A stretch of DNA of 64,000 nucleotides from Bin25 sp965221765 (GCA_965221765.1 OZ244911.1:2690927-2754926), one strand, 5' to 3'; counted from the stretch's first letter, positions 18,097 to 27,792 are shown. The notes: generated from the letters alone by a model not told the origin. Program-made: numbers and translations.

Positions 18097-19464
18097 ATGA
18101 GAAAGCATATTATATTCAGTTTCTTCATCCTTTTATCATCTATATTTCTAACTTCATGCACTTCAGAAGATTTGGAACCAACCCTCACTACAATTGGAGA
18201 TGCATCGAATATCAGGTCTGAAGGAGATTTAAGAGGACTTTTAATCGGGTCGCTTGATATTTTAACTAGTTCAAATTGGTACGGAAGAGATTTTATTATT
18301 GAAGATGAAATCAGAGGAACGACCGTATTTGCCAATGGTAATTCAGGTCGATTTACTAATCCCGCGGGGTATGCATACATCGCAGACGACGGTCTAGGTG
18401 TTTGGGCTACGGCTTATAATGCAATAGCGCCAACCAATATTATTATCAATCAAGAGTTATCAGAAATTGAAGGCAATGAGACGGCTATGAAAAGCATACA
18501 AGCACAAGCACAGTTTGTTAGAGCCATAGCTCATTTTGATTTATTACGAAATTATGGTCAACAACATCTCAATGGTAATTTAGGAATCCCGATCGTGACT
18601 GAATTTAAAGGGGAAGAACTATCTCCAGCAAGAAATACTGTTGAAGAAGTCAAAAATGCTATTTATTCAGATTTGGAGGCAGCCTATAGTAATATTAGTG
18701 ATCGAAGCACGAATAAAAGCTTTCCTTCAAAAATGGCAGCTAAAGCATTAGAAAGTAGGGTTGCTCTATATTTTGGTGAATGGGACAGAGCAGCATCTGC
18801 AGCGAAGTTAGTCATTGATTCAGGCCAGTTTAAAATTTTAGAATCGGATGCCTATGTATCAAGTTGGGAAGGAAGTTATGCTGCAAATTCAATTTTTGAA
18901 TTAGCTTTTTCTGAAACAGATAATCGAGGAATTAATGGCCTTGCATTTATATATAGAGGGTGTTCGTATGGAGATGTTGAAGTCTTACCAAGCGTTTTAA
19001 ATCTATATGAAGAAGGGGATGTCAGAAGAGACATATTAGCAAATGAAACATGTCAAGGAAGTACAAAGCTGATCAATAAAGCGAAGTGGCCTGCAACCAA
19101 TACTCAAGATGATAATGTTGTGGTCATTCGAATAGAAGAAATCGTTCTTAATTATTCTGAAGCCTTATTTGAACAAGGACAAACAGATGCGGCCATTGCT
19201 GAATTAAATAAGATTACTTCCAAACGAGGGGCATCGGTCTACTCATCTGTAACAAAACAAGATATTTTGAATGAGCGAAGAAAAGAATTGATCTTTGAAG
19301 GATTTGAATTCTTTGATTTTCAGAGAACAGGAAGCCCCATTCCAGTAACTCCTCGACATAACAATCAAACTGAGATTTCTGCAACGGACTACAGAAGAAT
19401 TTTTCCAATTCCTACCTATGAATTGGATTCTAATGCCAATATGGTCCAAAATGAAGGGTACTAA
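18097..19464 (+). CDS. SusD/RagB-type nutrient-binding outer membrane lipoprotein
   Basis: The 455-residue partner of the SusC above begins MRKHIIFSFFILLSSIFLTS followed by the lipobox cysteine. SusD-like features include FVRAIAHFDLLRNYGQ (the conserved TPR helix), LGIPIVTEF, AAKALESRVALYFGEWDRAA, RIEEIVLNYSEALFEQGQ and the C-terminal ELIFEGFEFFDFQRTG followed by RRIFPIPTYELDSN. The start at 18097, 4 bp after the susC stop, gives a proper lipoprotein signal; an in-frame ATG at 18070 inside susC does not. It should sit as a lid over SusC on the cell surface. A terminator follows. Confidence 0.94.
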   Translation: MRKHIIFSFFILLSSIFLTSCTSEDLEPTLTTIGDASNIRSEGDLRGLLIGSLDILTSSNWYGRDFIIEDEIRGTTVFANGNSGRFTNPAGYAYIADDGLGVWATAYNAIAPTNIIINQELSEIEGNETAMKSIQAQAQFVRAIAHFDLLRNYGQQHLNGNLGIPIVTEFKGEELSPARNTVEEVKNAIYSDLEAAYSNISDRSTNKSFPSKMAAKALESRVALYFGEWDRAASAAKLVIDSGQFKILESDAYVSSWEGSYAANSIFELAFSETDNRGINGLAFIYRGCSYGDVEVLPSVLNLYEEGDVRRDILANETCQGSTKLINKAKWPATNTQDDNVVVIRIEEIVLNYSEALFEQGQTDAAIAELNKITSKRGASVYSSVTKQDILNERRKELIFEGFEFFDFQRTGSPIPVTPRHNNQTEISATDYRRIFPIPTYELDSNANMVQNEGY

Positions 19465-19490
19465 AAGCTAGAAATTAGATTATTATTAGC

Positions 19491-19517
19491 AAACCCCGTC
19501 TTTTTTTAGACGGGTTT
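19491..19517 (+). terminator. rho-independent terminator of susCD
   Basis: CCCGTCT and AGACGGG form a 7-bp stem around a T-rich loop. After one mismatch, AAA and TTT extend it, and a T-rich tail follows (GTGTTTTT). It lies about 27 bp after the susD stop. Confidence 0.85.
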
Positions 19518-19909
19518 TGTGTTTTTAAATCATTCCTTATAAAGCTCTTTTGCTCACCTATTGTTCGATTGGTGTTATCATGAAAACTCTTTGAATTTGA
19601 AAATCGAGGTCATCTAAAAACGCAAAAAAGAACAAGGGCCATGCTTATTTTCAAAGTCCCTACGGGGGCTTCCAAATAAACATTTATCGCAGGCAGAAAG
19701 GAGGCTTCAAATCAATTCTTTTGAGTGAGAATATAGATATAATTTTCTAAAAAGGCTTAGATCGAAGAAAAGATGAAGGATAATAGCTAACAGATTGATC
19801 ATTTCATGGGTTGGAGAAAATATAAATTGTAGTAATTCAACTCATGTCCTAATCAAATCACTAAACGGCGGTATTGAAAAATTGATGAATCATTTTGGAA
19901 GAAATCAAA
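19518..19909. other. intergenic between susD and accC
   Basis: This is the space between convergent operons. I see no ORF, RNA or repeat I can support. Confidence 0.5.
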
Positions 19910-21265
19910 TTATTGTCTTAGCAGGGAATAGTTGAAGTTGTGCATCAGTTTGGTGGTATAGTTGCCTTCAAGAAAATCCGGATGATCCATCAATCGACGA
20001 TGAAACGGGATGGTGGTTTTTATCCCTTCAATAACAAATTCATCCAAGGCTCTTCTCATTTTTAATATAGCTCCTTTTCTAGATTCTGATGTAGTGATGA
20101 GTTTGGCAATCATGGAATCATAATAGGGGGGAATCACATACCCACTGTAGATATGGGTATCGATACGGACACCGTGGCCCCCAGGAAAATGAATGGTATC
20201 AATACCCCCTGGACTAGGTCTAAAATCATGAGCGGGATCTTCAGCATTGATTCTACATTCAATAGCGTAAAGTTCGGGAATATAGTTTTTACCACTGATG
20301 CGAGCCCCTTGAGCAATTTCAATCTGCTCTCGAATCAAATCTCTACTAACCACCTGTTCGGTAATGGGATGCTCTACTTGAATTCTAGTATTCATTTCCA
20401 TGAAATAGAAATTCTTTTTTTTATCCACCAAAAATTCTACTGTTCCAGCTCCTTCGTATTTGATATATTCAGCAGCTTTAATGGCGATATCTCCCATTTT
20501 TTTTCTCAAGCGTGAAGTCATAAAAGGAGAAGGGGTTTCTTCGAGTAATTTTTGATGTCTTCTTTGAATAGAGCAATCGCGTTCCGATAGATGACATACT
20601 TTTCCTCGATGGTCTCCAAAAACTTGAATTTCGATATGACGAGGGTCTTCTATAAATTTTTCAAGATACATTTGATCATTACCAAAAGCCTTTAATGCTT
20701 CTTGTTTGCAACTATTCCATCCTTTATTTAATTCTGCTTGATGCCAACAAATACGCATTCCTTTTCCGCCGCCGCCTGCCGTTGCTTTTAATATCACAGG
20801 ATAACCTATTTTTTTAGCTACCTGTTTCGCTTGATCAAAAGAATTTAAAATACCTTCAGATCCAGGAATCGTTGGAACGCCAGCTTTTTTCATGGTGGCT
20901 ATCGCCGTGGCTTTATCTCCCATTTTACTAATCATCTCACTAGAGGCGCCGATGAACTTGATGTTATTGGATTTGCATATTTCAGAAAACTCAGCATTTT
21001 CAGATAAAAATCCATATCCAGGATGAATGGCATCAGAATTGGTAATTTCTGCAGCTGCAATGATGTTGGCCATGTTTAGATAAGAATCAGAACTCGGTGG
21101 AGGGCCAATACAGACGGCTTCATCCGCAAATCGCACATGAAGACTATCCTTATCAACTTGAGAATATACTGCAACAGTTTGAATATCCATCTCTTTGCAG
21201 GTTCGAATGATTCTCATGGCAATTTCACCACGATTGGCAATCAAAATTTTATTAAATCGTTTCAC
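19910..21265 (-). CDS. accC: acetyl-CoA carboxylase, biotin carboxylase subunit
   Basis: AccC carboxylates biotin on AccB with bicarbonate and ATP, the first half-reaction of malonyl-CoA synthesis. The 451 residues give a full-length ATP-grasp enzyme. The N-terminus is ILIANRGEIAMRIIRTCKEM, followed by HPGYGFLSENAEFSEIC, the glycine-rich ATP loop KATAGGGGKGMRI, HIEIQVFGDHRGKVCHLSER and the catalytic EMNTRIQVEHPITEQV. It is the last gene of the DUF177-rpmF-fabH-accB-accC run, 6 bp after accB. Confidence 0.97.
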   Translation of the reverse strand: MKRFNKILIANRGEIAMRIIRTCKEMDIQTVAVYSQVDKDSLHVRFADEAVCIGPPPSSDSYLNMANIIAAAEITNSDAIHPGYGFLSENAEFSEICKSNNIKFIGASSEMISKMGDKATAIATMKKAGVPTIPGSEGILNSFDQAKQVAKKIGYPVILKATAGGGGKGMRICWHQAELNKGWNSCKQEALKAFGNDQMYLEKFIEDPRHIEIQVFGDHRGKVCHLSERDCSIQRRHQKLLEETPSPFMTSRLRKKMGDIAIKAAEYIKYEGAGTVEFLVDKKKNFYFMEMNTRIQVEHPITEQVVSRDLIREQIEIAQGARISGKNYIPELYAIECRINAEDPAHDFRPSPGGIDTIHFPGGHGVRIDTHIYSGYVIPPYYDSMIAKLITTSESRKGAILKMRRALDEFVIEGIKTTIPFHRRLMDHPDFLEGNYTTKLMHNFNYSLLRQ

Positions 21266-21271
21266 GAAAAT

Positions 21272-21757
21272 CTATGACAGCTCAATAATGAACAGAGGCT
21301 GGTCAAACTCAACCGGGGATGAATTATCAACCAAAATATCCACAATCTTACCAGCGTATTCGGAATTGATATGATTAAACAACTTCATGGCTTCAATCGT
21401 ACAAAGAGTATCTCCTTTTTTAATCATACTTCCAACAGAAACAAATGGAGGATCATCTGGTGATGGATGCAAGTATAGAGTTCCAAGCATAGGAGATTTA
21501 ATTGTTTTTAGATTTTGATCCCCTGGTGATGGTTTTTCATGAGATTCGGGAACTTGGGTTGGTTGTGGAATTGGTTGAACTGAAGATTCAATTGGTAAGG
21601 GATTTGGTGGGCTGCTTATAATTTGAGGGATCGATTCTTGTTTTTTTCTAATCGATTTACTGACAGTAATCTTTACATTTTCAAATTCAAGTTTTACTTG
21701 TTCAACATCGGTTTTTGAAATGAATTTGATTAGATTTTGAATTTCTTTAAGGTCCAT
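21272..21757 (-). CDS. accB: acetyl-CoA carboxylase, biotin carboxyl carrier protein
   Basis: The 161-residue protein has an N-terminal helical region (DLKEIQNLIKFISKTDVEQV), a proline-rich flexible linker (about 49-80) and a C-terminal biotinyl domain. The biotin-accepting lysine is Lys125 in EAMKL; the common form is EAMKM, so Met to Leu is a mild change. It has the thumb loop typical of bacterial AccB (LYLHPSPDDPPFVSVG). It sits between fabH and accC in the operon. Confidence 0.96.
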   Translation of the reverse strand: MDLKEIQNLIKFISKTDVEQVKLEFENVKITVSKSIRKKQESIPQIISSPPNPLPIESSVQPIPQPTQVPESHEKPSPGDQNLKTIKSPMLGTLYLHPSPDDPPFVSVGSMIKKGDTLCTIEAMKLFNHINSEYAGKIVDILVDNSSPVEFDQPLFIIELS

Positions 21758-21778
21758 TAGTATTTTAATTGTTTGTGT

Positions 21779-22786
21779 TTAATAGGCCCAGGTCAAATAA
21801 ACTGATCCCCATGTAAATCCTCCGCCAAAAGCTGTAATGACCAATTTACTTCCTATTTTAAACTGATTTTCATAATCATATAAAAGTAAGGGTATTGTGG
21901 CACATGTTGTGTTTCCATAATGTCCAATATTCATCAGTACTTTTTTTGAATCAAGACCAATTTTTTTTGCAGTTGAATCGATGATTCTCTTATTGGCTTG
22001 ATGAGAAAGAAAAAAATCAATGTCATCAATGGATAGTTGATTTCTGTTTATAATTTGATTGGTCGCAAAGAACATTTCAGAAACCGCTCTCTTGTATACA
22101 GATGGACCATCTTGATACAACTTGTGCCATTTTTTTTCAACGGTTTCAATAGTGGTAGGATATAACGAGCCACCGGATTTAACACTGAGTAATTCTTGAT
22201 TGCTTCCATCACATCTCAAGTATTCATCTTCATACCCAAATTCATTTTGACTAGGTTCAATCAATACAGCACCTGCCCCATCCCCAAAAAGTATGCATGT
22301 TGTTCTATCAGTATAATCAACAAGGGAAGACATTTTATCACCCCCTACCACTACTACTTTTTGATGTTTTCCGGAATTCACAAAACTACATGCAGTGCTC
22401 AATGCATATAAAAATCCTGAACATGCCGCACTCAAGTCATATCCAAACGCATTGGTCGCTCCGATTTCAGAAATAATGACCGATGAAGTAGGACTCACTT
22501 GGACATCGGGTGTTACTGTGGCTAAAATCACAAGATCTATTGAAGTGGGATGGGTTCTGGTTTTGGATAGTAATTCTTGGATGGCTTTGACACACATATA
22601 AGAAGTCCCTTTTCCAGGGTCGTTTAAGATTCTCCGTTGGCGGATCCCTGTTCGAGAAATAATCCAATCATCAGATGTTTCTACCATTTGTTCTAAATCG
22701 GAATTGGTTAGTACCGCTTCAGGTAAATAAGCCCCAATGCCTTTAATGGCCGCTTTAATCGGTTTAGAACTTGATTTTTCCATCAA
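21779..22786 (-). CDS. fabH: beta-ketoacyl-ACP synthase III
   Basis: FabH condenses acetyl-CoA (or branched acyl-CoA) with malonyl-ACP to start fatty acid synthesis. The 335-residue sequence has the KAS III triad: Cys122 in DLSAACSGFLYAL, His in SHQANKRIID and Asn in NIGHYGNTTCAT. The N-terminal SRTGIRQRRI is also typical. It lies between rpmF and accB, as expected for the flavobacterial rpmF-fabH-accB-accC block. The first two codons are both ATG, so the start may be one residue later. Confidence 0.97.
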   Translation of the reverse strand: MMEKSSSKPIKAAIKGIGAYLPEAVLTNSDLEQMVETSDDWIISRTGIRQRRILNDPGKGTSYMCVKAIQELLSKTRTHPTSIDLVILATVTPDVQVSPTSSVIISEIGATNAFGYDLSAACSGFLYALSTACSFVNSGKHQKVVVVGGDKMSSLVDYTDRTTCILFGDGAGAVLIEPSQNEFGYEDEYLRCDGSNQELLSVKSGGSLYPTTIETVEKKWHKLYQDGPSVYKRAVSEMFFATNQIINRNQLSIDDIDFFLSHQANKRIIDSTAKKIGLDSKKVLMNIGHYGNTTCATIPLLLYDYENQFKIGSKLVITAFGGGFTWGSVYLTWAY

Positions 22787-22827
22787 AGAAAATCAACTAA
22801 TAAATTCTGTTTTATAAAATATGTTGA

Positions 22828-23019
22828 TTATTCTTCTGCAGACTCTTCTCTCAGAACCTTACCTCTATAATAGAGTTTACCATCTACCCAATGCGCTCTG
22901 TGGTATAGATGGGGTTCTGATGTGGTTGGGCAAATACTAATTTGTTTTTCATCGACCTTGATATGAGTTCGACGTTTGTTTCTTCTAGATTTTGAAATTT
23001 TTCTTTTAGGATGAGCCAT
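22828..23019 (-). CDS. rpmF: 50S ribosomal protein L32
   Basis: The 63-residue protein begins AHPKRKISKSRRNKRRTH after Met, the L32 signature, and contains the conserved HLYHRAHWVDGKLYYRGKVL end. It is 9 bp downstream of the DUF177 gene, a pairing (YceD-rpmF) conserved across bacteria. Confidence 0.97.
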   Translation of the reverse strand: MAHPKRKISKSRRNKRRTHIKVDEKQISICPTTSEPHLYHRAHWVDGKLYYRGKVLREESAEE

Positions 23020-23028
23020 AATGTGTTA

Positions 23029-23574
23029 TCAATTTTTAGGTATCAATCGGAGTTTATTCCATCTAGAGTCAGAAATAGAATTGTTATTTGGTTGGTTATG
23101 GTTTGTTTCATAATAAGCCATCAATTCAGAGTCCAAACTTCCATCATGTACTCCGGGATGAATTTTTTTTATGGGTAAAGAAAGAACAATAGATTCATAA
23201 ATCTGTTGTGCAATGTTTAATTTATATTCTAAAGGTTCTAAATAGATAATATCAGACTCTGATGCACTAGTGGCTCTTTGTCCAAATTTAACCACCAAAT
23301 CATAACATGATTTTATCGATGTTCTGTATGGTTCTAAAGAAATATCACATACCAAAGTAATATCGCCTTTAAAACTAAATTTCAATTCCATCAAATGGCT
23401 TCTTTTGAATAGGTCAATATTGACTTGAATTTCGGGATTGATAATATCATTGAATTCGAAATATTCAAAAAAATTGTGATTAATCGCATAATTGAAATGG
23501 TGGATTCCTTCTTTTAAGGATAAAAAATAAATATCAAAGTCTTTATGATTTAATTTCAGATTCACAGTTGACAA
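23029..23574 (-). CDS. DUF177 / YceD-family protein
   Basis: The 181-residue product contains the DUF177 core: an N-terminal beta region, then LMELKFSFKGDITLVCDIS with a single cysteine of the usual pair, LEPYRTSIKSCYDLVVKFG and DIIYLEPLEYKLNIAQQIYE near the C-terminus, ending with SRWNKLRLI. The E. coli homologue YceD is implicated in 23S rRNA accumulation. Its place directly before rpmF supports the call. In flavobacteria pdxA usually precedes this gene; here pdxA is 7 kb away. Confidence 0.9.
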   Translation of the reverse strand: MSTVNLKLNHKDFDIYFLSLKEGIHHFNYAINHNFFEYFEFNDIINPEIQVNIDLFKRSHLMELKFSFKGDITLVCDISLEPYRTSIKSCYDLVVKFGQRATSASESDIIYLEPLEYKLNIAQQIYESIVLSLPIKKIHPGVHDGSLDSELMAYYETNHNQPNNNSISDSRWNKLRLIPKN

Positions 23575-23750
23575 AACTAACTATTTTTTCACATCACATG
23601 CTTAACTAGACTGAAAGTTATTCTGGGAGCAAGCCCGTGAAATCAATAGGGTACTAATCTATGAATGGGCATATAAAAAATTATGGATTGAATTTTATGA
23701 AAAAATCAGTTTTAAAGGTTTAAATTTGAAAACATATTTCGTATTCAAAC

Positions 23751-25187
23751 ATGCCTAAAAAACTAACAACTACTGGAGGAGCACTAGTTTCAAACAATCA
23801 AAAATCATTGACCGCTGGACAACCCGGGCCTGTTTTGATGTCTGATTATAAATTGGTAGAAAAATTAGCTCATCAAAACAGAGAAAGAATCCCAGAAAGG
23901 GTTGTTCATGCCAAAGGATGGGGAGCCTATGGAACCTTTACTGTTACGCGTGATATCACCCAGTTCTCATGTGCAGACTTGTTTTCTGAAATTGGCAAAC
24001 GAACACCGGTCCTGGCTCGATTTTCAACAGTAGCCGGTGAATTGGGGGCTTCGGATACCGAACGAGATGTACGTGGGTTTGCTTTAAAGTTTTATACCGA
24101 TGAGGGTAATTGGGATATGGTTGGAAATAACACGCCAGTATTTTTTATACGGGATGGGTATAAATTTCCTGATTTTATTCGAACCCAAAAAAGACATCCC
24201 AAAACCAATCTCAGATCCCCCGAGGCTATGTGGGATTTTTGGTCATTAACTCCTGAAAGTTTACACCAAGTGACTATTCTTATGTCTGATAGAGGATTGC
24301 CTATTTCCCCCATGCACATGAATGGATATGGATCTCATACCTTTAGTTTTTGGAATAAAAATAAGGATCGATTTTGGGTAAAATTCCATTTTAAAACATT
24401 ACAAGGACATCAGCATTATACCAATGAACAAGCCGCTGAAATCACCGGTCAAACCCGTGAAAAATACCAAGAAGAATTATTTGGAGCCATAAAACAAGGT
24501 AATTTTCCTAAATGGGCATTTAAGATTCAAATCATGAAGGAAGAAGATGCTCCAAAACAACCATTCAATCCGTTTGATTTAACTAAAATATGGCCTCACA
24601 AAGACTTTCCACTTATTGATGTGGGGATTCTAGAGCTGAATAAAAATCCTGATAATTATTTTCAACATGTTGAAAACGCAGCATTTTCTCCATCTAATGT
24701 GGTTCCTGGGATTTCATTTTCTCCAGATAAGGTATTACAGTCTAGAATATTTGCTTATGCTGATGCTCATCGGTATCGGTTGGGAACTCACTATGAAGCC
24801 TTACCCCCTAATGCTCCAAAAAACCAAGTCACGCATTATCATAAAGATGGTTCCATGCGATTTTTTACCAATGATTTTGGGAATCCAGATGCATACTATG
24901 AACCAAATACCAAAAATGGAGTTATAGAAGATTCATCAGCTGAAGAACCCCCCATGAAAATTAGTGGGGACATCCGGCGCTATGAAGAAAATGATACCTA
25001 TGGGGTTTACAAGCAACCAGGAGATTTATTTCGGTTATTCACAGATGAACAAAAAGAGCGTTTGTTTCAAAATATTGCGGCAGCTATGGATGGAGTTTCT
25101 CAAGAAATCATTGAAAAACAATTACATCATTTTGATTTAGCGGATCCCCAATATGGCGCTGGAGTCAGAAAAGCACTCGGTCTTTAA
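23751..25187 (+). CDS. katA: monofunctional heme catalase
   Basis: The enzyme converts hydrogen peroxide to water and O2. The 478 residues match small-subunit (clade 3) catalases. Catalytic His53 is in RVVHAKGWGAYGTF (Trp replaces a usual small residue), and ARFSTVAGELGASDTERDVR follows. The catalytic-Asn region is DMVGNNTPVFFIRDGYKFPD, and the proximal heme tyrosine is in RIFAYADAHRYRLGTHYEAL. No signal peptide is seen, so it is cytoplasmic. An ankyrin-repeat gene follows 128 bp downstream, an arrangement also known from the Pseudomonas katB-ankB locus. It is the first gene of a block placed between DUF177 and pdxA, suggesting insertion there. Confidence 0.96.
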   Translation: MPKKLTTTGGALVSNNQKSLTAGQPGPVLMSDYKLVEKLAHQNRERIPERVVHAKGWGAYGTFTVTRDITQFSCADLFSEIGKRTPVLARFSTVAGELGASDTERDVRGFALKFYTDEGNWDMVGNNTPVFFIRDGYKFPDFIRTQKRHPKTNLRSPEAMWDFWSLTPESLHQVTILMSDRGLPISPMHMNGYGSHTFSFWNKNKDRFWVKFHFKTLQGHQHYTNEQAAEITGQTREKYQEELFGAIKQGNFPKWAFKIQIMKEEDAPKQPFNPFDLTKIWPHKDFPLIDVGILELNKNPDNYFQHVENAAFSPSNVVPGISFSPDKVLQSRIFAYADAHRYRLGTHYEALPPNAPKNQVTHYHKDGSMRFFTNDFGNPDAYYEPNTKNGVIEDSSAEEPPMKISGDIRRYEENDTYGVYKQPGDLFRLFTDEQKERLFQNIAAAMDGVSQEIIEKQLHHFDLADPQYGAGVRKALGL

Positions 25188-25234
25188 TTTGAGTTAGAAT
25201 TCAATCGTTATATTGAATCCGGTTTCCTTTGATA

Positions 25235-25256
25235 AGGAATTGATATTTCAATTCCT
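25235..25256 (+). promoter_or_regulatory. 9-bp perfect hairpin between katA and the ankyrin gene
   Basis: AGGAATTGA and TCAATTCCT pair around a TATT loop. No T-run follows, so it may be a weak terminator, a processing site or a stem that sets the katA to ankyrin expression ratio. Confidence 0.5.
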
Positions 25257-25315
25257 CTCGGGATGGATTAGGTTGGCACATGCACGTTTCATTATCAATT
25301 TAAAACCCCTTTCAT

Positions 25316-25783
25316 ATGGAAGAAATCTTTCAGTTTATCAGAAACGGAGATCTCAAAAGTCTGAATCAAATTGATGGTCGTGTTGATTTTGATTCTTTTG
25401 TTGATCCTCGAGGTTCTACCCCACTTATTTTGGCAGCGTATTATAATCAAATTGAAATCGTGAAGTTTCTGTTAAATAGATCCAGTAATATCAATCATCA
25501 AGATCATTCTGGAAATACCGCTCTGATGGGGGCTTGTTTTAAAGGGTATAAAGAGATGGTATTGATTTTATTAGAGCATGGAGCGGATTGTAATATAAAA
25601 AATTATAACCAAGCCACAGCACTGTTTTATGCGGCAGGGTTTAATCAACCCGAAATTGCTCAAATTCTTTTAGAAAAAGGAGCCGATACAAGCATCAAAG
25701 ACAAATACGGTAAGACAGCATTTCAGCAGGCACAAGCTCAAGGATTGGAAAACAAATTTCAGCATATCAAACCCAATCAATGA
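25316..25783 (+). CDS. ankyrin-repeat protein, catalase-associated
   Basis: The 155 residues contain about four ankyrin repeats: PLILAAYYNQIEIVKFLLNR, TALMGACFKGYKEMVLILLE, TALFYAAGFNQPEIAQILLE and a final KYGKTAFQQAQAQG. It has no signal peptide. Ankyrin proteins encoded next to catalase (AnkB in Pseudomonas aeruginosa) are required for full catalase activity in the cell envelope. By position this one is a candidate helper for KatA; that is inference. Confidence 0.88.
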   Translation: MEEIFQFIRNGDLKSLNQIDGRVDFDSFVDPRGSTPLILAAYYNQIEIVKFLLNRSSNINHQDHSGNTALMGACFKGYKEMVLILLEHGADCNIKNYNQATALFYAAGFNQPEIAQILLEKGADTSIKDKYGKTAFQQAQAQGLENKFQHIKPNQ

Positions 25784-26297
25784 AGCGTACCCCATGGTTT
25801 GGATAGTGATTAGCCAACTTTAAGTTCGATACAACTAGCATTTTTGTTTGGCATTGAGGCGTGAAGCAAAATCCTTTTCCCATTCAAGACGAATCCTTGT
25901 TTTTTTTGATTTTTCGGTGATTGCTGAGTTTTTTGATTGCATAACCTTCCACAATGCATTTTGAAACCACTAATCCCATAGTGACTAAATTCGAACCACC
26001 TACCCAACAGATTGGAGCCACTATGGCGGGAAGCCCCCATGACACGCCATGCTCTATTCAATATCTTGTTCGTATTTGGAATAGCCATTCGATGTATTTT
26101 GGGTAAGTAAGATAAAAAAACTAGAAATCCCCAACTTTGCTGAAAAGGAACAAAAACGAATGAACCAAGAAAGATAGCGGTCGATTTTTTAATCGGATTC
26201 CATACTGTTTTTTAGAAAAATAAGTTCTGTATCATAGTACTATGATACCCAAACAGATCATCCCCAAATAAAAGGATAGCCTTGTTGGGTTATTCGT

Positions 26298-26305
26298 TAT
26301 CTTTG
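26298..26305 (+). promoter_or_regulatory. TATCTTTG box overlapping the proposed start of the AAA ATPase
   Basis: TATCTTTG matches TAnnTTTG. It overlaps the GTG at 26305, so if it is a real promoter the ATPase must begin further downstream. It could also be chance. Confidence 0.3.
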
Positions 26306-27471
26306 TGGAATATCGGTACTCTGCGATCTATTTGAAACCTAATCCACAACATATTGAACGTGGGCCGGCGAAGTATTTTCATGGACGGCATCACGAATTA
26401 AATCATTTTAAAGGTTTATTACATGAAACTGTGCAAAAAGGGATTGGGAGTAGTATACTCATCCAAGGCCCACCAGGGGTCGGGAAATCTGCTTTGATTC
26501 ATGAATATCGAAAAATAGCTCAAAACAATCATTGGCATGTCATTCGGTTGACCAACCGTTCGTTATATGATGCACAAGAATTATTTCGACGAATCACTCA
26601 AAATAAAAATGCTCAAGACATTCAAACCACCTATGGCATCGATCTCAAATTGTTCAAAGTGGCTCTAGAATCTCAAACATCAAAAGAGACAGATTACTTG
26701 AATGAAGCGATGATTCAATCCAAGCCCACGGTATTATATTTAGATGAAGCTCAAACATTAGGTGGGTTTTTATCCGATGAAAAAAGAGAACGTATTTCTG
26801 ATTTTTTCAATACCTATCATAATGTAGAATCAAAACATGGTTTTATTCTTTTATTGGGAGGATTGAGTAATATGGAAGAAGTATTACAAGATTTTGGTGT
26901 TTCACGATTCAATGCGGGATGTATTTATTATTTAAAAGCCTTAGAACCTCACGCTGAAAAAGCGATTATTCATGACTGGCTCACCAAAGAAATCAAAACG
27001 CCGAGTGATACGACACCTTGGATCCATGCGATGACGCAAGAAACCGATCGATGGCCTCGGCATATTCAATCTTATTGTAATGCTCTTTCTAGCTATCTCA
27101 CCATTGGTGAACTATTAACCGATCAGCGTTTAAAACAAGTTTTAACATATGGTAATGATTTAAAAAAGAAGTATTATAAACAACGATGTCGTAGATTTTA
27201 TCTAGAAACCAAAGCATTGATTGCCTGGGCTATCAAACAATTACCTGAACAATTTCGTATTCAAGATATGATATTATTATTATCTAAAGCGCAATCATCA
27301 GAAAAGGCTGATGATTTGTATCAAAAAGTATTATCTCAAGGGATTATTGATATGGATGGAGATGATAGTTGTTCCATACCGATCCCTTCCTTACGGTCCT
27401 TTATAATTGATGAATACGGACAAAAGAATCCTCGCATATCTCCACTGTCTGGTGGTTTATCAATCGAATGA
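26305..27471 (+). CDS. AAA ATPase, ORC/Cdc6-like, accessory
   Basis: The 388-residue protein has an N-terminal YFHGRHHEL motif (the FxGR-type motif before the P-loop), Walker A GPPGVGKS at 55-62 and Walker B VLYLDE at 143-148. A sensor-like LLLGGLSN and a C-terminal winged-helix-like region ending IPIPSLRSFIIDEYG complete it. I recognise the general class of stand-alone AAA_16/ORC-like ATPases, often linked to mobile DNA, but not a characterised family. A decayed paralogue lies at 52062-52690. The GTG start overlaps a promoter-like box, so the true start is uncertain; YFHGR and all later motifs are present in any case. Its partner gene, if any, is not obvious. Confidence 0.75.
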   Translation: MEYRYSAIYLKPNPQHIERGPAKYFHGRHHELNHFKGLLHETVQKGIGSSILIQGPPGVGKSALIHEYRKIAQNNHWHVIRLTNRSLYDAQELFRRITQNKNAQDIQTTYGIDLKLFKVALESQTSKETDYLNEAMIQSKPTVLYLDEAQTLGGFLSDEKRERISDFFNTYHNVESKHGFILLLGGLSNMEEVLQDFGVSRFNAGCIYYLKALEPHAEKAIIHDWLTKEIKTPSDTTPWIHAMTQETDRWPRHIQSYCNALSSYLTIGELLTDQRLKQVLTYGNDLKKKYYKQRCRRFYLETKALIAWAIKQLPEQFRIQDMILLLSKAQSSEKADDLYQKVLSQGIIDMDGDDSCSIPIPSLRSFIIDEYGQKNPRISPLSGGLSIE

Positions 27472-27792
27472 TGCTTCCGTTTTCATCAAATCAATGATCA
27501 TCTTTGGCTCGATATATTTTTTGATGATGATTTGATGAAATCCGTGTTGGTTTCTTTATTTTTAAACAAGTATGGATGGAATATGGCATTTCAAAAATCG
27601 GCACACTTGACAAACTTTAATCGTATGGCTAGTGTAAAATAAATTGTACTTTTAAAAGAAATCAAATCCCTTATAGAAATGGTCAATTTGAGGATTTGTA
27701 GTGAAGAGGGTATAGATTTGATGAAGGAAATTTGTCAATAATATCGAAAAGTTCATGCTTTGTTCTTGAATGAGATTTCAAAGCATAGGCTT
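27472..27792. other. gap with an open, startless relic
   Basis: Directly after the ATPase stop the same frame stays open for about 50 codons (HLWLDIFFDDDLMKSVLVSL and on) before a stop near 27640. It has no start and no recognisable family, and may be the remnant of a second gene or a longer ATPase tail. Confidence 0.35.

Noticed and set aside
19518..19909. Possible riboswitch or small RNA in the susD-accC gap
   Set aside because: A few GC-rich phrases are present but no conserved riboswitch element or clear fold could be drawn.
25810..26088. 92-residue minus-strand ORF downstream of the ankyrin gene
   Set aside because: Residue order looks random, no domain or start signal, and no relative recognised.
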